This document shows positions 1 through 5,794 of a DNA stretch of 7,037 nt, piece after piece. Position 1 is the stretch's first letter. Every line of letters begins with the position of its first letter. The translations under genes were made by a program, and so were the position numbers. Source of the DNA: an uncultured bacterium (lineage in GTDB: Bacteria > Actinomycetota > Coriobacteriia > Coriobacteriales > Coriobacteriaceae); assembly GCA_905215275.1 (NCBI GenBank), contig CAJMPE010000106.1, positions 1 through 7,037 of the forward strand. Direction: 5' to 3'. The notes under the pieces were generated by a model that was not told where the DNA came from, did not search any database, and saw nothing but the letters and a program-made list of their open reading frames with translations.

Positions 1-56
1 AAGGTTGTCGCAACCCGCCCGCCGCCGAGGCAATAGAAATCGATAGACGCCAGGCG

Positions 57-911
57 TTACGCCTTGAGTGTGAGCACCGCGCCAAAGGCGGTCGGGCCGC
101 AATGGCTCGAGATCACGCCGCCGACCTGAGTCCAGGTAACGTCCTTAAAGCCCAGGTCGTGCGCATAGACTTCCATGTCGTCGCGCAGCTCCTCGGAAAG
201 GCCTACCGAATACGCCAGGCCAATGTGCGAGTAGTCAATCTCGCCGTTAGCAACCATGTGGTCAATAAAGGCACGGGCGCACTTGAGCATAGAGCCGCGG
301 AACTTCTTGGTCGCCACAAACTTACCGCCCGTCACCTCAATGCAGGGCTTAATCTTGAGCAGGTGGGCGCCAAGGAATGCCACGTTGGACAGACGACCGC
401 CCGCCTTAAGGAAGGCTAGGTCGGTAGGAACAAAACCCAGAAGCACACGGTCCATGACGGAATTCGTAAAAGCAAAAATCTCGTCGACGGTGGCATCGGG
501 GTGAGCCTCGATGTATTTGGCGGTCTCGACGACAACGAGCGACTGGCCCACCGAGACAAAACGCGTGTCCATGGAGTAAACGTAGTCGCGACCCTTGGCG
601 GCGATCTTCGATGATTGATGCGAGCAGGTCGTGGCCTCGGAATACGCAAGATGCAAAATGGTCGCATCGGGCTGCTCGGCATGGATACGGTCATATACGT
701 GCGCAAAATCCGCAGGCGCGCAGCCACTGGTCTTGGGCATTACGCCAAACTCGTTGCAGCGCGAATAAATCTCGAGCGGATCGATTGAACCATCCTCAAC
801 GGTCTCGTCAGCAATCGTGACATGCATGGGCACGCGCACGATGCCGTAGCGCTCGCAGAGCTCCGGCGTCACATCCGAACCAGACTCAACTACGATTACG
901 TACTTGCCCAT
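57..911 (-). CDS. DegV family (FakB-like) fatty-acid-binding protein
   Basis: This 284-residue protein has the usual length of DegV proteins, which bind a fatty acid and, as FakB, present it to the kinase FakA for phosphorylation in the cytoplasm. Family landmarks appear in order: ESGSDV near residues 9-14 (for TDSTSD), MPKTSGCAPADF at 58-69 (the conserved TS of the ligand site), SMDTRFVSVGQSLVV at 113-127, LAFLKAGGRLS at 165-175 followed by KIKPCIEV, and SSHCGPTAFG at 268-277. There is no signal peptide or membrane segment. I chose the ATG at 909-911 because the family motif begins at once (MGKYVIVVESGSD). An in-frame ATG at 933-935, preceded by GAAAGG at short spacing, would add eight residues (MSRWVVII) and cannot be excluded. 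The loop that usually reads SGTY is TCSHQ here. The 276-base gap to the sugar operon and its own candidate promoter suggest separate transcription. Family is certain; the fatty acid bound is not known. Confidence 0.9.
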   Translation of the reverse strand: MGKYVIVVESGSDVTPELCERYGIVRVPMHVTIADETVEDGSIDPLEIYSRCNEFGVMPKTSGCAPADFAHVYDRIHAEQPDATILHLAYSEATTCSHQSSKIAAKGRDYVYSMDTRFVSVGQSLVVVETAKYIEAHPDATVDEIFAFTNSVMDRVLLGFVPTDLAFLKAGGRLSNVAFLGAHLLKIKPCIEVTGGKFVATKKFRGSMLKCARAFIDHMVANGEIDYSHIGLAYSVGLSEELRDDMEVYAHDLGFKDVTWTQVGGVISSHCGPTAFGAVLTLKA

Positions 912-958
912 TATTATCACGACCCATCTCGACATTGGCCTTTCAATACATGGCACGC

Positions 959-982
959 GCCGCCGCACTGTTGTGCAACGGC
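959..982 (-). other. Leader hairpin, 10-bp stem, before the DegV-type gene
   Basis: In the minus-strand RNA GCCGUUGCAC pairs with GUGCGGCGGC around an AACA loop, giving ten continuous pairs of which two are U-G. On the plus strand those two positions are C-A mismatches, so the fold favours the RNA read toward the DegV-type gene. It lies about 50 bases before the chosen start. No U-run follows, so it is not a plain intrinsic terminator. Role unknown. Confidence 0.5.
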
Positions 983-991
983 ATCTAAGCG

Positions 992-1040
992 CCAAAGAGA
1001 CGCCGCCCCTTGCACACAACAAAGGACAGCGTCTCCCTGG
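992..1040 (-). other. Long leader hairpin, 21-bp stem, before the DegV-type gene
   Basis: The arms 992-1012 and 1020-1040 pair over their full 21 bases around a 7-base loop (UUGUGUG in the minus-strand RNA). Five pairs are G-U wobbles in that RNA; in the opposite strand they would be A-C mismatches, so the structure is specific to the transcript running toward the DegV-type gene. The stem ends in GUCUCUUUGG, a weak U-rich flank, so it could act as an inefficient terminator or attenuator, or as an RNA-stability element. It sits about 80 bases before the start codon, with the 959-982 hairpin next in line. Confidence 0.55.
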
Positions 1041-1061
1041 AAAACTCCGTGCTAATCTGAG

Positions 1062-1090
1062 ATTCTACACGGTTTATTAAGGAGTGTTAC
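1062..1090 (-). promoter_or_regulatory. Candidate promoter for the DegV-type gene
   Basis: On the minus strand a -10 box TAGAAT (1062-1067, five of six to TATAAT) follows GTAACA (1085-1090, four of six to TTGACA) after a 17-base spacer. Transcription would start near 1055 and give a leader of about 145 bases containing both hairpins. The weak -35 fits a promoter that needs an activator, and direct repeats lie just upstream. This is a sequence match only. Confidence 0.4.
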
Positions 1091-1099
1091 TTATTCCGC

Positions 1100-1128
1100 A
1101 AACGGTAGCTATACGCGATAAACGGTAG
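1100..1128 (-). repeat. Pair of direct repeats CTACCGTTT, 20 bp apart
   Basis: Two identical nonamers (AAACGGTAG on the plus strand) occupy 1100-1108 and 1120-1128. Their start-to-start distance is exactly 20 bp, close to two helical turns, so both face the same side of DNA. The nearer copy ends nine bases upstream of the candidate -35 box at 1085-1090. This is the usual geometry of a direct-repeat activator site such as that of a response regulator. The binding protein is unknown. Confidence 0.45.
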
Positions 1129-1187
1129 TTCGCTGCGGCAACTGCGACACATTCCGCCCAGCAAGTCCAATCGTGCTCCACACACGG

Positions 1188-2630
1188 TTAATGCGCGAGG
1201 CGGTAGAAATTCATCGATGCCGCGCCCTCGGCGTGCAGCTCCATCGCCGGAACCGCCGGCGAATAGGTACGGCTCGTAAGTGCCGCCTCGCCGCCATTTG
1301 CAAAAATCTCGACCATCGTAGTGTCCGAAAGCACGCGCAGGTCGCGAAGCTCGCTGAGCTCGATCGACCTCTGGTCGCGCCCATAGCCTTCGTCACCCAT
1401 GTCGAGGGTAAGCATCCCGTCTGCATAGCGCACAAAGACACCCTTGCGGATTTCGAGCTCGACCATCTTGGCGCCCTCACAGGAAACCACAAGATCAAAC
1501 AGGCGGCCCGGCTCCTCAACGGTTTCACCGCCTGTCGCGCGAACGCAGTCGCCGCGTATCCTCTCAATCTCGTGCACCGGCTGCTGGCAGAGCCTACCAT
1601 CGCGCATGCTCAGCTCTCGCGGCACCGTCAACGCGCACTGCCATCCACGCGCAACCGTCGGGTTTTCTGCCGTCGCATCGGGGCAACCCGACCATCCGAT
1701 CATCAAACGCCGGCCTGCAGCATCCTCAAAGGACTGCGGAGCATAGAAATCAAAACCGGCATCGACCATCGGGGGCATGCCCTGCCCGACGATTTTAAAA
1801 CTCGGCGCCTCCCAATCGGCCTCGATGGGGAACCACACGCACTGATGCGGATTGCGGTAACGCCAACCATCGGCAGGCACACCCTGCGGACAGCAAACGA
1901 GAATAAGCTCACCATCGAGCTCAAACAGATCGGGGCACTCCCACATAAAGCCAAACTTCTCGCCCAGCTCAATACGCGTCGCATAGTTCCAGTCCTCTAG
2001 ATCGCGCGAGGTATAGACAAGCACGCAGCCGCGGTCGTCTTTCGTACGAGCGCCCAGAACCATGTAGTAGATACCGTCGTGTTCAAGGATCTTGGGGTCG
2101 CGCACGTGCGTACCGATATCGTCGGGGTAATCGACCGGTCCAACAGCTATGCACTTCTCGCCCAATTCGTCGGGATTCTCGGCAACCATATGAATCTGGG
2201 TTTGCTCACGGCCCGTCAACACGTAGTCGTAATCATCGCGGTCAAAATGCTTGACGTTGCCGGTATAGAAGTAGTGAATCTTGCCATCACGTACAAAGGC
2301 AGAACCAGAATACGCTCCGCTCGAATCCAAATCGGAATCGGGGAACAGCGCGGGGCCGTGATTCTCGTACGTCACAAAATCCTTTGTCGTCAGATGGTTC
2401 CAAAGCACTGGACCGCCATGCGCAGCATCGAACGGATCGTATTGATGATAGATGTGATACGTATCACCAATCTGAACCAAACCGTTGGGGTCGTTGAGCC
2501 AGCCAAGCTCAGGCTCCACATGGAACAGGAGCCTATCGGGGTCGGACGCAATGCGACCCGCCGTCTCATCCTGTCCGGCACGCCACTGCTCATAGTCCGC
2601 GCGTGTCACCTTATTTTTTTGATTAAACAT
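1188..2630 (-). CDS. scrB: GH32 sucrose-6-phosphate hydrolase / beta-fructofuranosidase (ScrB type)
   Basis: This 480-residue cytoplasmic enzyme hydrolyses the beta-fructofuranosyl bond of sucrose, sucrose-6-phosphate or short fructans. The canonical GH32 signatures are all present: WLNDPNG at 44-50 with nucleophile Asp47, GAYSGSAF at 105-112, FYTGN at 121-125, RDP at 177-179 with transition-state Asp178, and ECPDLF at 231-236 with acid/base Glu231. The five-bladed propeller covers about residues 35-330; the rest is the C-terminal beta-sandwich module. Length is normal for ScrB-type enzymes, and there is no signal peptide. The ATG at 2628-2630 is the only sensible start, but its ribosome site is weak (GAGAAAG about ten bases upstream). 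It is the third gene after the regulator, 101 bases beyond the PTS gene, with a long hairpin between them. Phosphorylated sucrose as substrate is inferred from the PTS neighbour; free fructo-oligosaccharide is possible. Confidence 0.92.
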   Translation of the reverse strand: MFNQKNKVTRADYEQWRAGQDETAGRIASDPDRLLFHVEPELGWLNDPNGLVQIGDTYHIYHQYDPFDAAHGGPVLWNHLTTKDFVTYENHGPALFPDSDLDSSGAYSGSAFVRDGKIHYFYTGNVKHFDRDDYDYVLTGREQTQIHMVAENPDELGEKCIAVGPVDYPDDIGTHVRDPKILEHDGIYYMVLGARTKDDRGCVLVYTSRDLEDWNYATRIELGEKFGFMWECPDLFELDGELILVCCPQGVPADGWRYRNPHQCVWFPIEADWEAPSFKIVGQGMPPMVDAGFDFYAPQSFEDAAGRRLMIGWSGCPDATAENPTVARGWQCALTVPRELSMRDGRLCQQPVHEIERIRGDCVRATGGETVEEPGRLFDLVVSCEGAKMVELEIRKGVFVRYADGMLTLDMGDEGYGRDQRSIELSELRDLRVLSDTTMVEIFANGGEAALTSRTYSPAVPAMELHAEGAASMNFYRLAH

Positions 2631-2654
2631 CGCCGTTGACTTTCTCGTCTATGG

Positions 2655-2692
2655 GGAAGGACGCTCGACTCGCACGAGCCGAACGCCCTTCC
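2655..2692 (-). other. Intercistronic hairpin, 18-bp stem, between PTS and GH32 genes
   Basis: Arms 2655-2672 and 2675-2692 are complementary over all 18 positions in the minus-strand RNA, counting three G-U wobbles, with only two bases between them (in practice the top pair or two would open). On the plus strand the three wobbles become A-C mismatches, so selection appears to act on the operon transcript. No U-run follows, so it is not an intrinsic terminator. It ends 24 bases before the downstream ATG, next to a weak ribosome site, where it could protect a processed 5' or 3' end or tune translation. Confidence 0.6.
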
Positions 2693-2731
2693 TCAAATGG
2701 ACTTATCCGCACATTACGCTGAACGGCTCAA

Positions 2732-4183
2732 CTAGAAGCTAACGTCGAAGCCAGCGCCAGCGCCCTCTTCATCGGTGGTCGGAACGCCCTTTGCCTTGTT
2801 GTAGGCAAAGATCAAGACGATCGGCACGATAAAGGCGATGAGATTGCCAGCCACATACCACACGAGCGTCTCGGGCGTGACGATGAGCAGGCCAAGCACG
2901 CCGGTCAGACCCTGACCGATGGCGCGCACCTCAAAGAGCTTCACGAAGGCACCGCCGCAGCCTGCACCGATGCAAGCGCAGATGAACGGGATGATCGAGT
3001 AGCGCATGTTTGCAGCGAAGATAGCGGGCTCGGAGATTCCGACCAGCGTCGGGATAAAGGACGACATGCAGATGTTGCGCTCTTTGGAATGCTTCTTATG
3101 AATGAGGTACATGCCGATGGCGCCGCCGCCCTGGGCGATAATGGAAACCGACCAGATGGCCTGGATGTAGTTGAAGCCAGTCGTGGCGACGAGGTTTGCC
3201 TCGATACCCTGGATGAACTGATGCGTACCGGTAACGACAAGCGGCTGCAGGAACGCGGCGAAGACAAAGGCACCAAAGACGCCCATCCTGTTGTACAGGA
3301 TATCGATTACGCCGCCGAGGACGTCGCCGATCAGGTTGCCGAGCGGGCCGAACACGGTGAACAGGGCGACGTTAGCAAGAATCAGGGTAACGGTCGGGAC
3401 AAAGACGAACGAAACGACCTCGGGGATGTACTTCTGGGCAATCTTTTCGACCTTGGCCATAAACCAGGCAGTCAGGATTGCAGGGAACACGCCGCCCTGG
3501 AAAGCAACCATGGGAATGGAGAGCGGACCAAAGTTCCAGTACTCAGCACCCGTCGGGTCCATAACGAACGTGTTGCGGTTCATAAGGCTCGGGTGAACCA
3601 TGACGATACCGACGAGGATGCCCAGAATCGGGTTACCGCCAAAACGCTTGACCGCGCTGTACATAACCAGGACAGGCAGGTAGTCGAACGTGGTGGCGAT
3701 AATGGCAAAGAAGCTTGCGAGGTTCTTGAGGAACTCGCTGTGGTCGGCAAGGCTGCCCTCCATGCCAAAGAGACCGTTGGCAACGATCAGCGACTTAAGG
3801 CCGATGATGATTGCAGCGCCGACGAAGGCAGGAATGATGGGGATAAAGATGTCCGAGAATACCTTGAGGACCGAGAAGAACTTGCCTTTCTTGTCCGCCT
3901 CGGCGCCCTTGACCTCGGAAGCGCTGATCTCCTTAACGCCCGTCAGAGCCATAAACTCATCGAAGACCTTGTTGACGGTACCGGTACCGAAAATGATCAT
4001 GAGCTGGCCGCTGTTGTACAGCACGCCCTTGACGCCATCGATGTTCTCGAGCTCGGCCTTGTTGTACTTGCTCGTATCCTTGAGCACCAGACGCAGACGC
4101 GTAACGCAATGCGTGGCGCCCTCGATGTTCTCCAGACCGCCGACGTTATCGACGACTTGCTGAGACACTACTTTGTAGTCCAT
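2732..4183 (-). CDS. PTS EIIBC permease, sucrose/glucoside type (ScrA-like)
   Basis: This 483-residue membrane protein imports a sugar and phosphorylates it during transport. The EIIB domain (about 1-85) carries the phosphorylated cysteine at Cys26 in THCVTRLRLVLKD. A charged linker (about 90-101) leads to the EIIC domain (about 103-462), made of many hydrophobic helices, with VTGTHQ at 318-322 and the sugar-site loop GISEPAIF at 382-389. There is no EIIA domain, so phosphate must come from a separate EIIA. The protein belongs to the sucrose/trehalose/beta-glucoside group, and the two GH32 neighbours make sucrose or a short fructo-oligosaccharide the likely substrate. The usual ITEPAIFGVN reads ISEPAIFAAN, so specificity may differ from classic ScrA. 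I chose the ATG at 4181-4183 because GGAGAGG (4187-4193) sits properly before it; an upstream ATG at 4193-4195 overlaps that site. It begins 45 bases after the preceding GH32 gene, so the two are surely co-transcribed. Confidence 0.9.
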   Translation of the reverse strand: MDYKVVSQQVVDNVGGLENIEGATHCVTRLRLVLKDTSKYNKAELENIDGVKGVLYNSGQLMIIFGTGTVNKVFDEFMALTGVKEISASEVKGAEADKKGKFFSVLKVFSDIFIPIIPAFVGAAIIIGLKSLIVANGLFGMEGSLADHSEFLKNLASFFAIIATTFDYLPVLVMYSAVKRFGGNPILGILVGIVMVHPSLMNRNTFVMDPTGAEYWNFGPLSIPMVAFQGGVFPAILTAWFMAKVEKIAQKYIPEVVSFVFVPTVTLILANVALFTVFGPLGNLIGDVLGGVIDILYNRMGVFGAFVFAAFLQPLVVTGTHQFIQGIEANLVATTGFNYIQAIWSVSIIAQGGGAIGMYLIHKKHSKERNICMSSFIPTLVGISEPAIFAANMRYSIIPFICACIGAGCGGAFVKLFEVRAIGQGLTGVLGLLIVTPETLVWYVAGNLIAFIVPIVLIFAYNKAKGVPTTDEEGAGAGFDVSF

Positions 4184-4211
4184 GTTCCTCTCCATTCCCT
4201 TACGAAATCAT

Positions 4212-4221
4212 AAAACGTTTT
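4212..4221. promoter_or_regulatory. Palindrome AAAACGTTTT, possible internal operator or cre-like site
   Basis: A perfect 10-bp palindrome lies in the 45-base gap between the two genes, 29 bases before the PTS start codon. Centred on CG and flanked by AT-rich bases, it resembles the core AAACGTTTT of the operator repeats upstream of the operon, but it lacks their TGTCA flank. It could be a weak repressor site acting as a roadblock, or a site for another LacI/CcpA-type protein. Chance is possible. Confidence 0.3.
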
Positions 4222-4228
4222 GATGCCA

Positions 4229-5611
4229 TTACAGAGACGCGATCGTTGCATTTGCGCACTTGAGCGTACCGTCGGTGACCGTCAGCGCCACACCCTGGCC
4301 CTGCTTATTGCAGAAGCGCGCGTTAAGCGCAACATCATCGACAAAGATGGTCGCGATATCGTCGTCAACGACCAGGCGCACATGATGAGTGCCCTCGCCC
4401 TTAAAGAACAACGGACGCTCGAGGCCCATGTTGTTGACCTGGAACCACGGATACTGGGGGGCCGCCGTAAACTCGAGCTTGCCCTCACGCAGGTTGGCGC
4501 GGAACTCATAGGCAAGACCGGACTCGGCGTCCTCGGCAAGCTTCACCGAGAAGCCGGCAGCGTCACCGGCGAGCTCGATGTCGGCATCGAGCATATAGGT
4601 GGAGCCGGCATCCGCGGCGAGCACCTGCTCGACCTTGCCCGACTCGCAGGAAAGCCCAAAGGCCTCGACTGCCTTAGCCTCGCCAAAGGCGCCAAGCATG
4701 CTGTCGGGGAGCTTGGTGCCGAGCGTTCCGTCGGCACGCTGAACGATCTCGAGGGGCATAAAGGTGCCACCCCACAGGTAAGAGCTGGGGTCGCCGCCCT
4801 CGTCACGCGTAGGAACCCAACCAAAGAGAACGCGGCGCTCGCCGTCAAATGCGGTACGTGCGGCATAGTACGCGCGGCCATCGAAGGAATCGTCCGCAGG
4901 AGTGATCCAAGGACCGTTGATAGAGCGAGACATGCGGTAACGGGTCTTGTTGCCATCACTGTACTCGGAGAACACCAGATACCACCAGTCGCCCATCTTA
5001 AAGAGATCAGGCATCTCGAACATGGTGTACAGGCCCGGATTCCACCAGTCGCCCTGGAACTCCCAGGTATCCAGGTCCTTGGAGGTGAACTTGACCAGAC
5101 GACCGGTCATCAGACGCTTGTCCTCGCCCACACGCGTGCCGAGGATGAGCATGTACTCTTCGTTCTCCTCATCCCAAAGCACAAAGGGATCGCGCCAGTT
5201 GCGGTCATCGTAACCCTCCTGGGGCGGAAGCAGCGTCTCGGCGATGTTCTTCTCCCACTTGACGGCGTCGTCGCTCGTTGCATGAAGAAGAACCTGCTTC
5301 ATCAAACGTGCGCGGACCTTATCGCGATTGCAACCAGTGTAGAGCGCATGGTACTTGTCGCCCACCTTAAACACCGTGCCGGCATAAATGTACTGGTCGA
5401 CTTCCTCGTCGCCGCCGCGCTCAAGGCTCTCGCCAAAGTCCTTGTAGTTGACGAAATCCTTGGTCGTAGCGAGTGCCCAGCCAAACGGCTCTCCGAAAGG
5501 TTCGGGGTTACGCGTGTCACGCTGATGATAGAGATAGAACGTGCCGTCCTCGCCGTACGGCATGATGTCGCCTACCCAAATTCCCTCAGGCTGGTAATAC
5601 ACCTTGTGCAT
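4229..5611 (-). CDS. Divergent GH32 family enzyme, FosGH2/Aec43-like beta-fructosidase
   Basis: This 460-residue cytoplasmic protein is a clan GH-J five-bladed propeller enzyme expected to act on beta-fructosides. The usual WMNDPNG block is replaced by GIWVGDIMPY at residues 10-19, making Asp15 the likely nucleophile. The other catalytic motifs remain: NWRDPF at 138-143 (Asp141, transition state) and FEMPDLF at 198-204 (Glu199, acid/base). YLYHQRDTRN at 26-35 and GWALATTKDF at 44-53 also fit the family. A C-terminal beta-sandwich covers about 320-460. From memory, this pattern matches the GH32 subgroup of E. coli FosGH2/Aec43 from the fos locus. I chose the ATG at 5609-5611 for its strong GGAAAGGAAG site (5618-5627); an in-frame GTG six codons upstream lies inside that site. 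It is first in the operon, ahead of the PTS gene and a canonical GH32 gene, suggesting division of labour on chain length or linkage. Exact substrate is unknown; a GH43-like role cannot be fully excluded. Confidence 0.82.
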   Translation of the reverse strand: MHKVYYQPEGIWVGDIMPYGEDGTFYLYHQRDTRNPEPFGEPFGWALATTKDFVNYKDFGESLERGGDEEVDQYIYAGTVFKVGDKYHALYTGCNRDKVRARLMKQVLLHATSDDAVKWEKNIAETLLPPQEGYDDRNWRDPFVLWDEENEEYMLILGTRVGEDKRLMTGRLVKFTSKDLDTWEFQGDWWNPGLYTMFEMPDLFKMGDWWYLVFSEYSDGNKTRYRMSRSINGPWITPADDSFDGRAYYAARTAFDGERRVLFGWVPTRDEGGDPSSYLWGGTFMPLEIVQRADGTLGTKLPDSMLGAFGEAKAVEAFGLSCESGKVEQVLAADAGSTYMLDADIELAGDAAGFSVKLAEDAESGLAYEFRANLREGKLEFTAAPQYPWFQVNNMGLERPLFFKGEGTHHVRLVVDDDIATIFVDDVALNARFCNKQGQGVALTVTDGTLKCANATIASL

Positions 5612-5653
5612 CCGAGACTTCCTTTCCACGACATACTAACTCGGTACAATGGC

Positions 5654-5682
5654 AAGATATGTCAATCGTTTTCATATGTCAA
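5654..5682 (-). promoter_or_regulatory. Main promoter of the sugar operon
   Basis: On the minus strand a perfect -35 TTGACA (5677-5682) is followed after exactly 17 bases by TATCTT (5654-5659, four of six to TATAAT). Transcription would start near 5647, giving a leader of about 36 bases before the GH32 start at 5611. The -35 lies inside one operator repeat and the -10 overlaps the end of the next, so a bound repressor would block RNA polymerase directly. Confidence 0.75.
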
Positions 5683-5690
5683 ACGTTTTC
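5657..5690. promoter_or_regulatory. Tandem LacI-type operator, two abutting 17-bp repeats
   Basis: Units 5657-5673 (ATATGTCAATCGTTTTC) and 5674-5690 (ATATGTCAAACGTTTTC) differ at one of 17 positions and abut with no gap. Each is a CG-centred imperfect palindrome typical of LacI-family operators, and together they cover the promoter. Related copies lie at 5725-5741 and 6823-6839. The neighbouring LacI protein is the obvious binder, which is inference from position and motif type. Confidence 0.72.
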
Positions 5691-5724
5691 ACACCAATAC
5701 GTCTTTTCGCAGTTCCAGTCGTCG

Positions 5725-5741
5725 GCAAACGGTTGACATAT
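5725..5741. promoter_or_regulatory. Third operator copy, inverted
   Basis: Read on the minus strand this is ATATGTCAACCGTTTGC, matching the 5674-5690 unit at 15 of 17 positions but in the opposite orientation. The centres are 51 bp apart, nearly five helical turns, so repressor dimers could contact each other over a small loop. It lies upstream of the -35 box, between the regulator gene and the operon. Confidence 0.6.
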
Positions 5742-5794
5742 GCCGGTGAACGGTCATCAGAGGCGTTTGAGGAATTCTTTTGGCACGGGATGAA

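Noticed and set aside
3..15. Small hairpin GGTTG/CAACC just after the DegV-type gene
   Set aside because: A 5-bp stem with a 3-base loop at the window edge is too weak to call a terminator, and the following sequence is not visible.
912..1022. N-terminal extension of the DegV-type protein to an ATG at 1020-1022
   Set aside because: The extra 37 residues are Arg/Cys rich, unlike DegV N-termini, and would be encoded by the two leader hairpins.
1173..2000. A 275-codon plus-strand frame opposite the canonical GH32 gene
   Set aside because: No family motif and a composition typical of an antisense shadow; the GH32 gene has all its catalytic residues.
2655..2692. Intrinsic terminator between the PTS and canonical GH32 genes
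   Set aside because: The stem is strong but no U-run follows on the coding strand, and the downstream gene needs read-through. I kept it as a structured RNA element instead.
3089..4213. A 374-codon plus-strand frame opposite the PTS gene
   Set aside because: Its translation is very Asp/Lys/Arg rich and low in fold-like pattern, the mirror image of hydrophobic membrane codons. The EIIBC protein on the other strand explains the region.
4220..5749. A 509-codon open frame on the plus strand opposite the divergent GH32 gene
   Set aside because: It is a shadow of GC-rich codon use. The translation has no recognisable motifs, while the minus strand carries clear GH32 catalytic motifs, a ribosome site and a promoter.
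5701..5794. Terminator after the LacI-family gene
   Set aside because: I found only short inverted repeats of about 3-6 bp and no stem followed by a U-run; the region is better explained by the operator copy and promoter upstream sequence.
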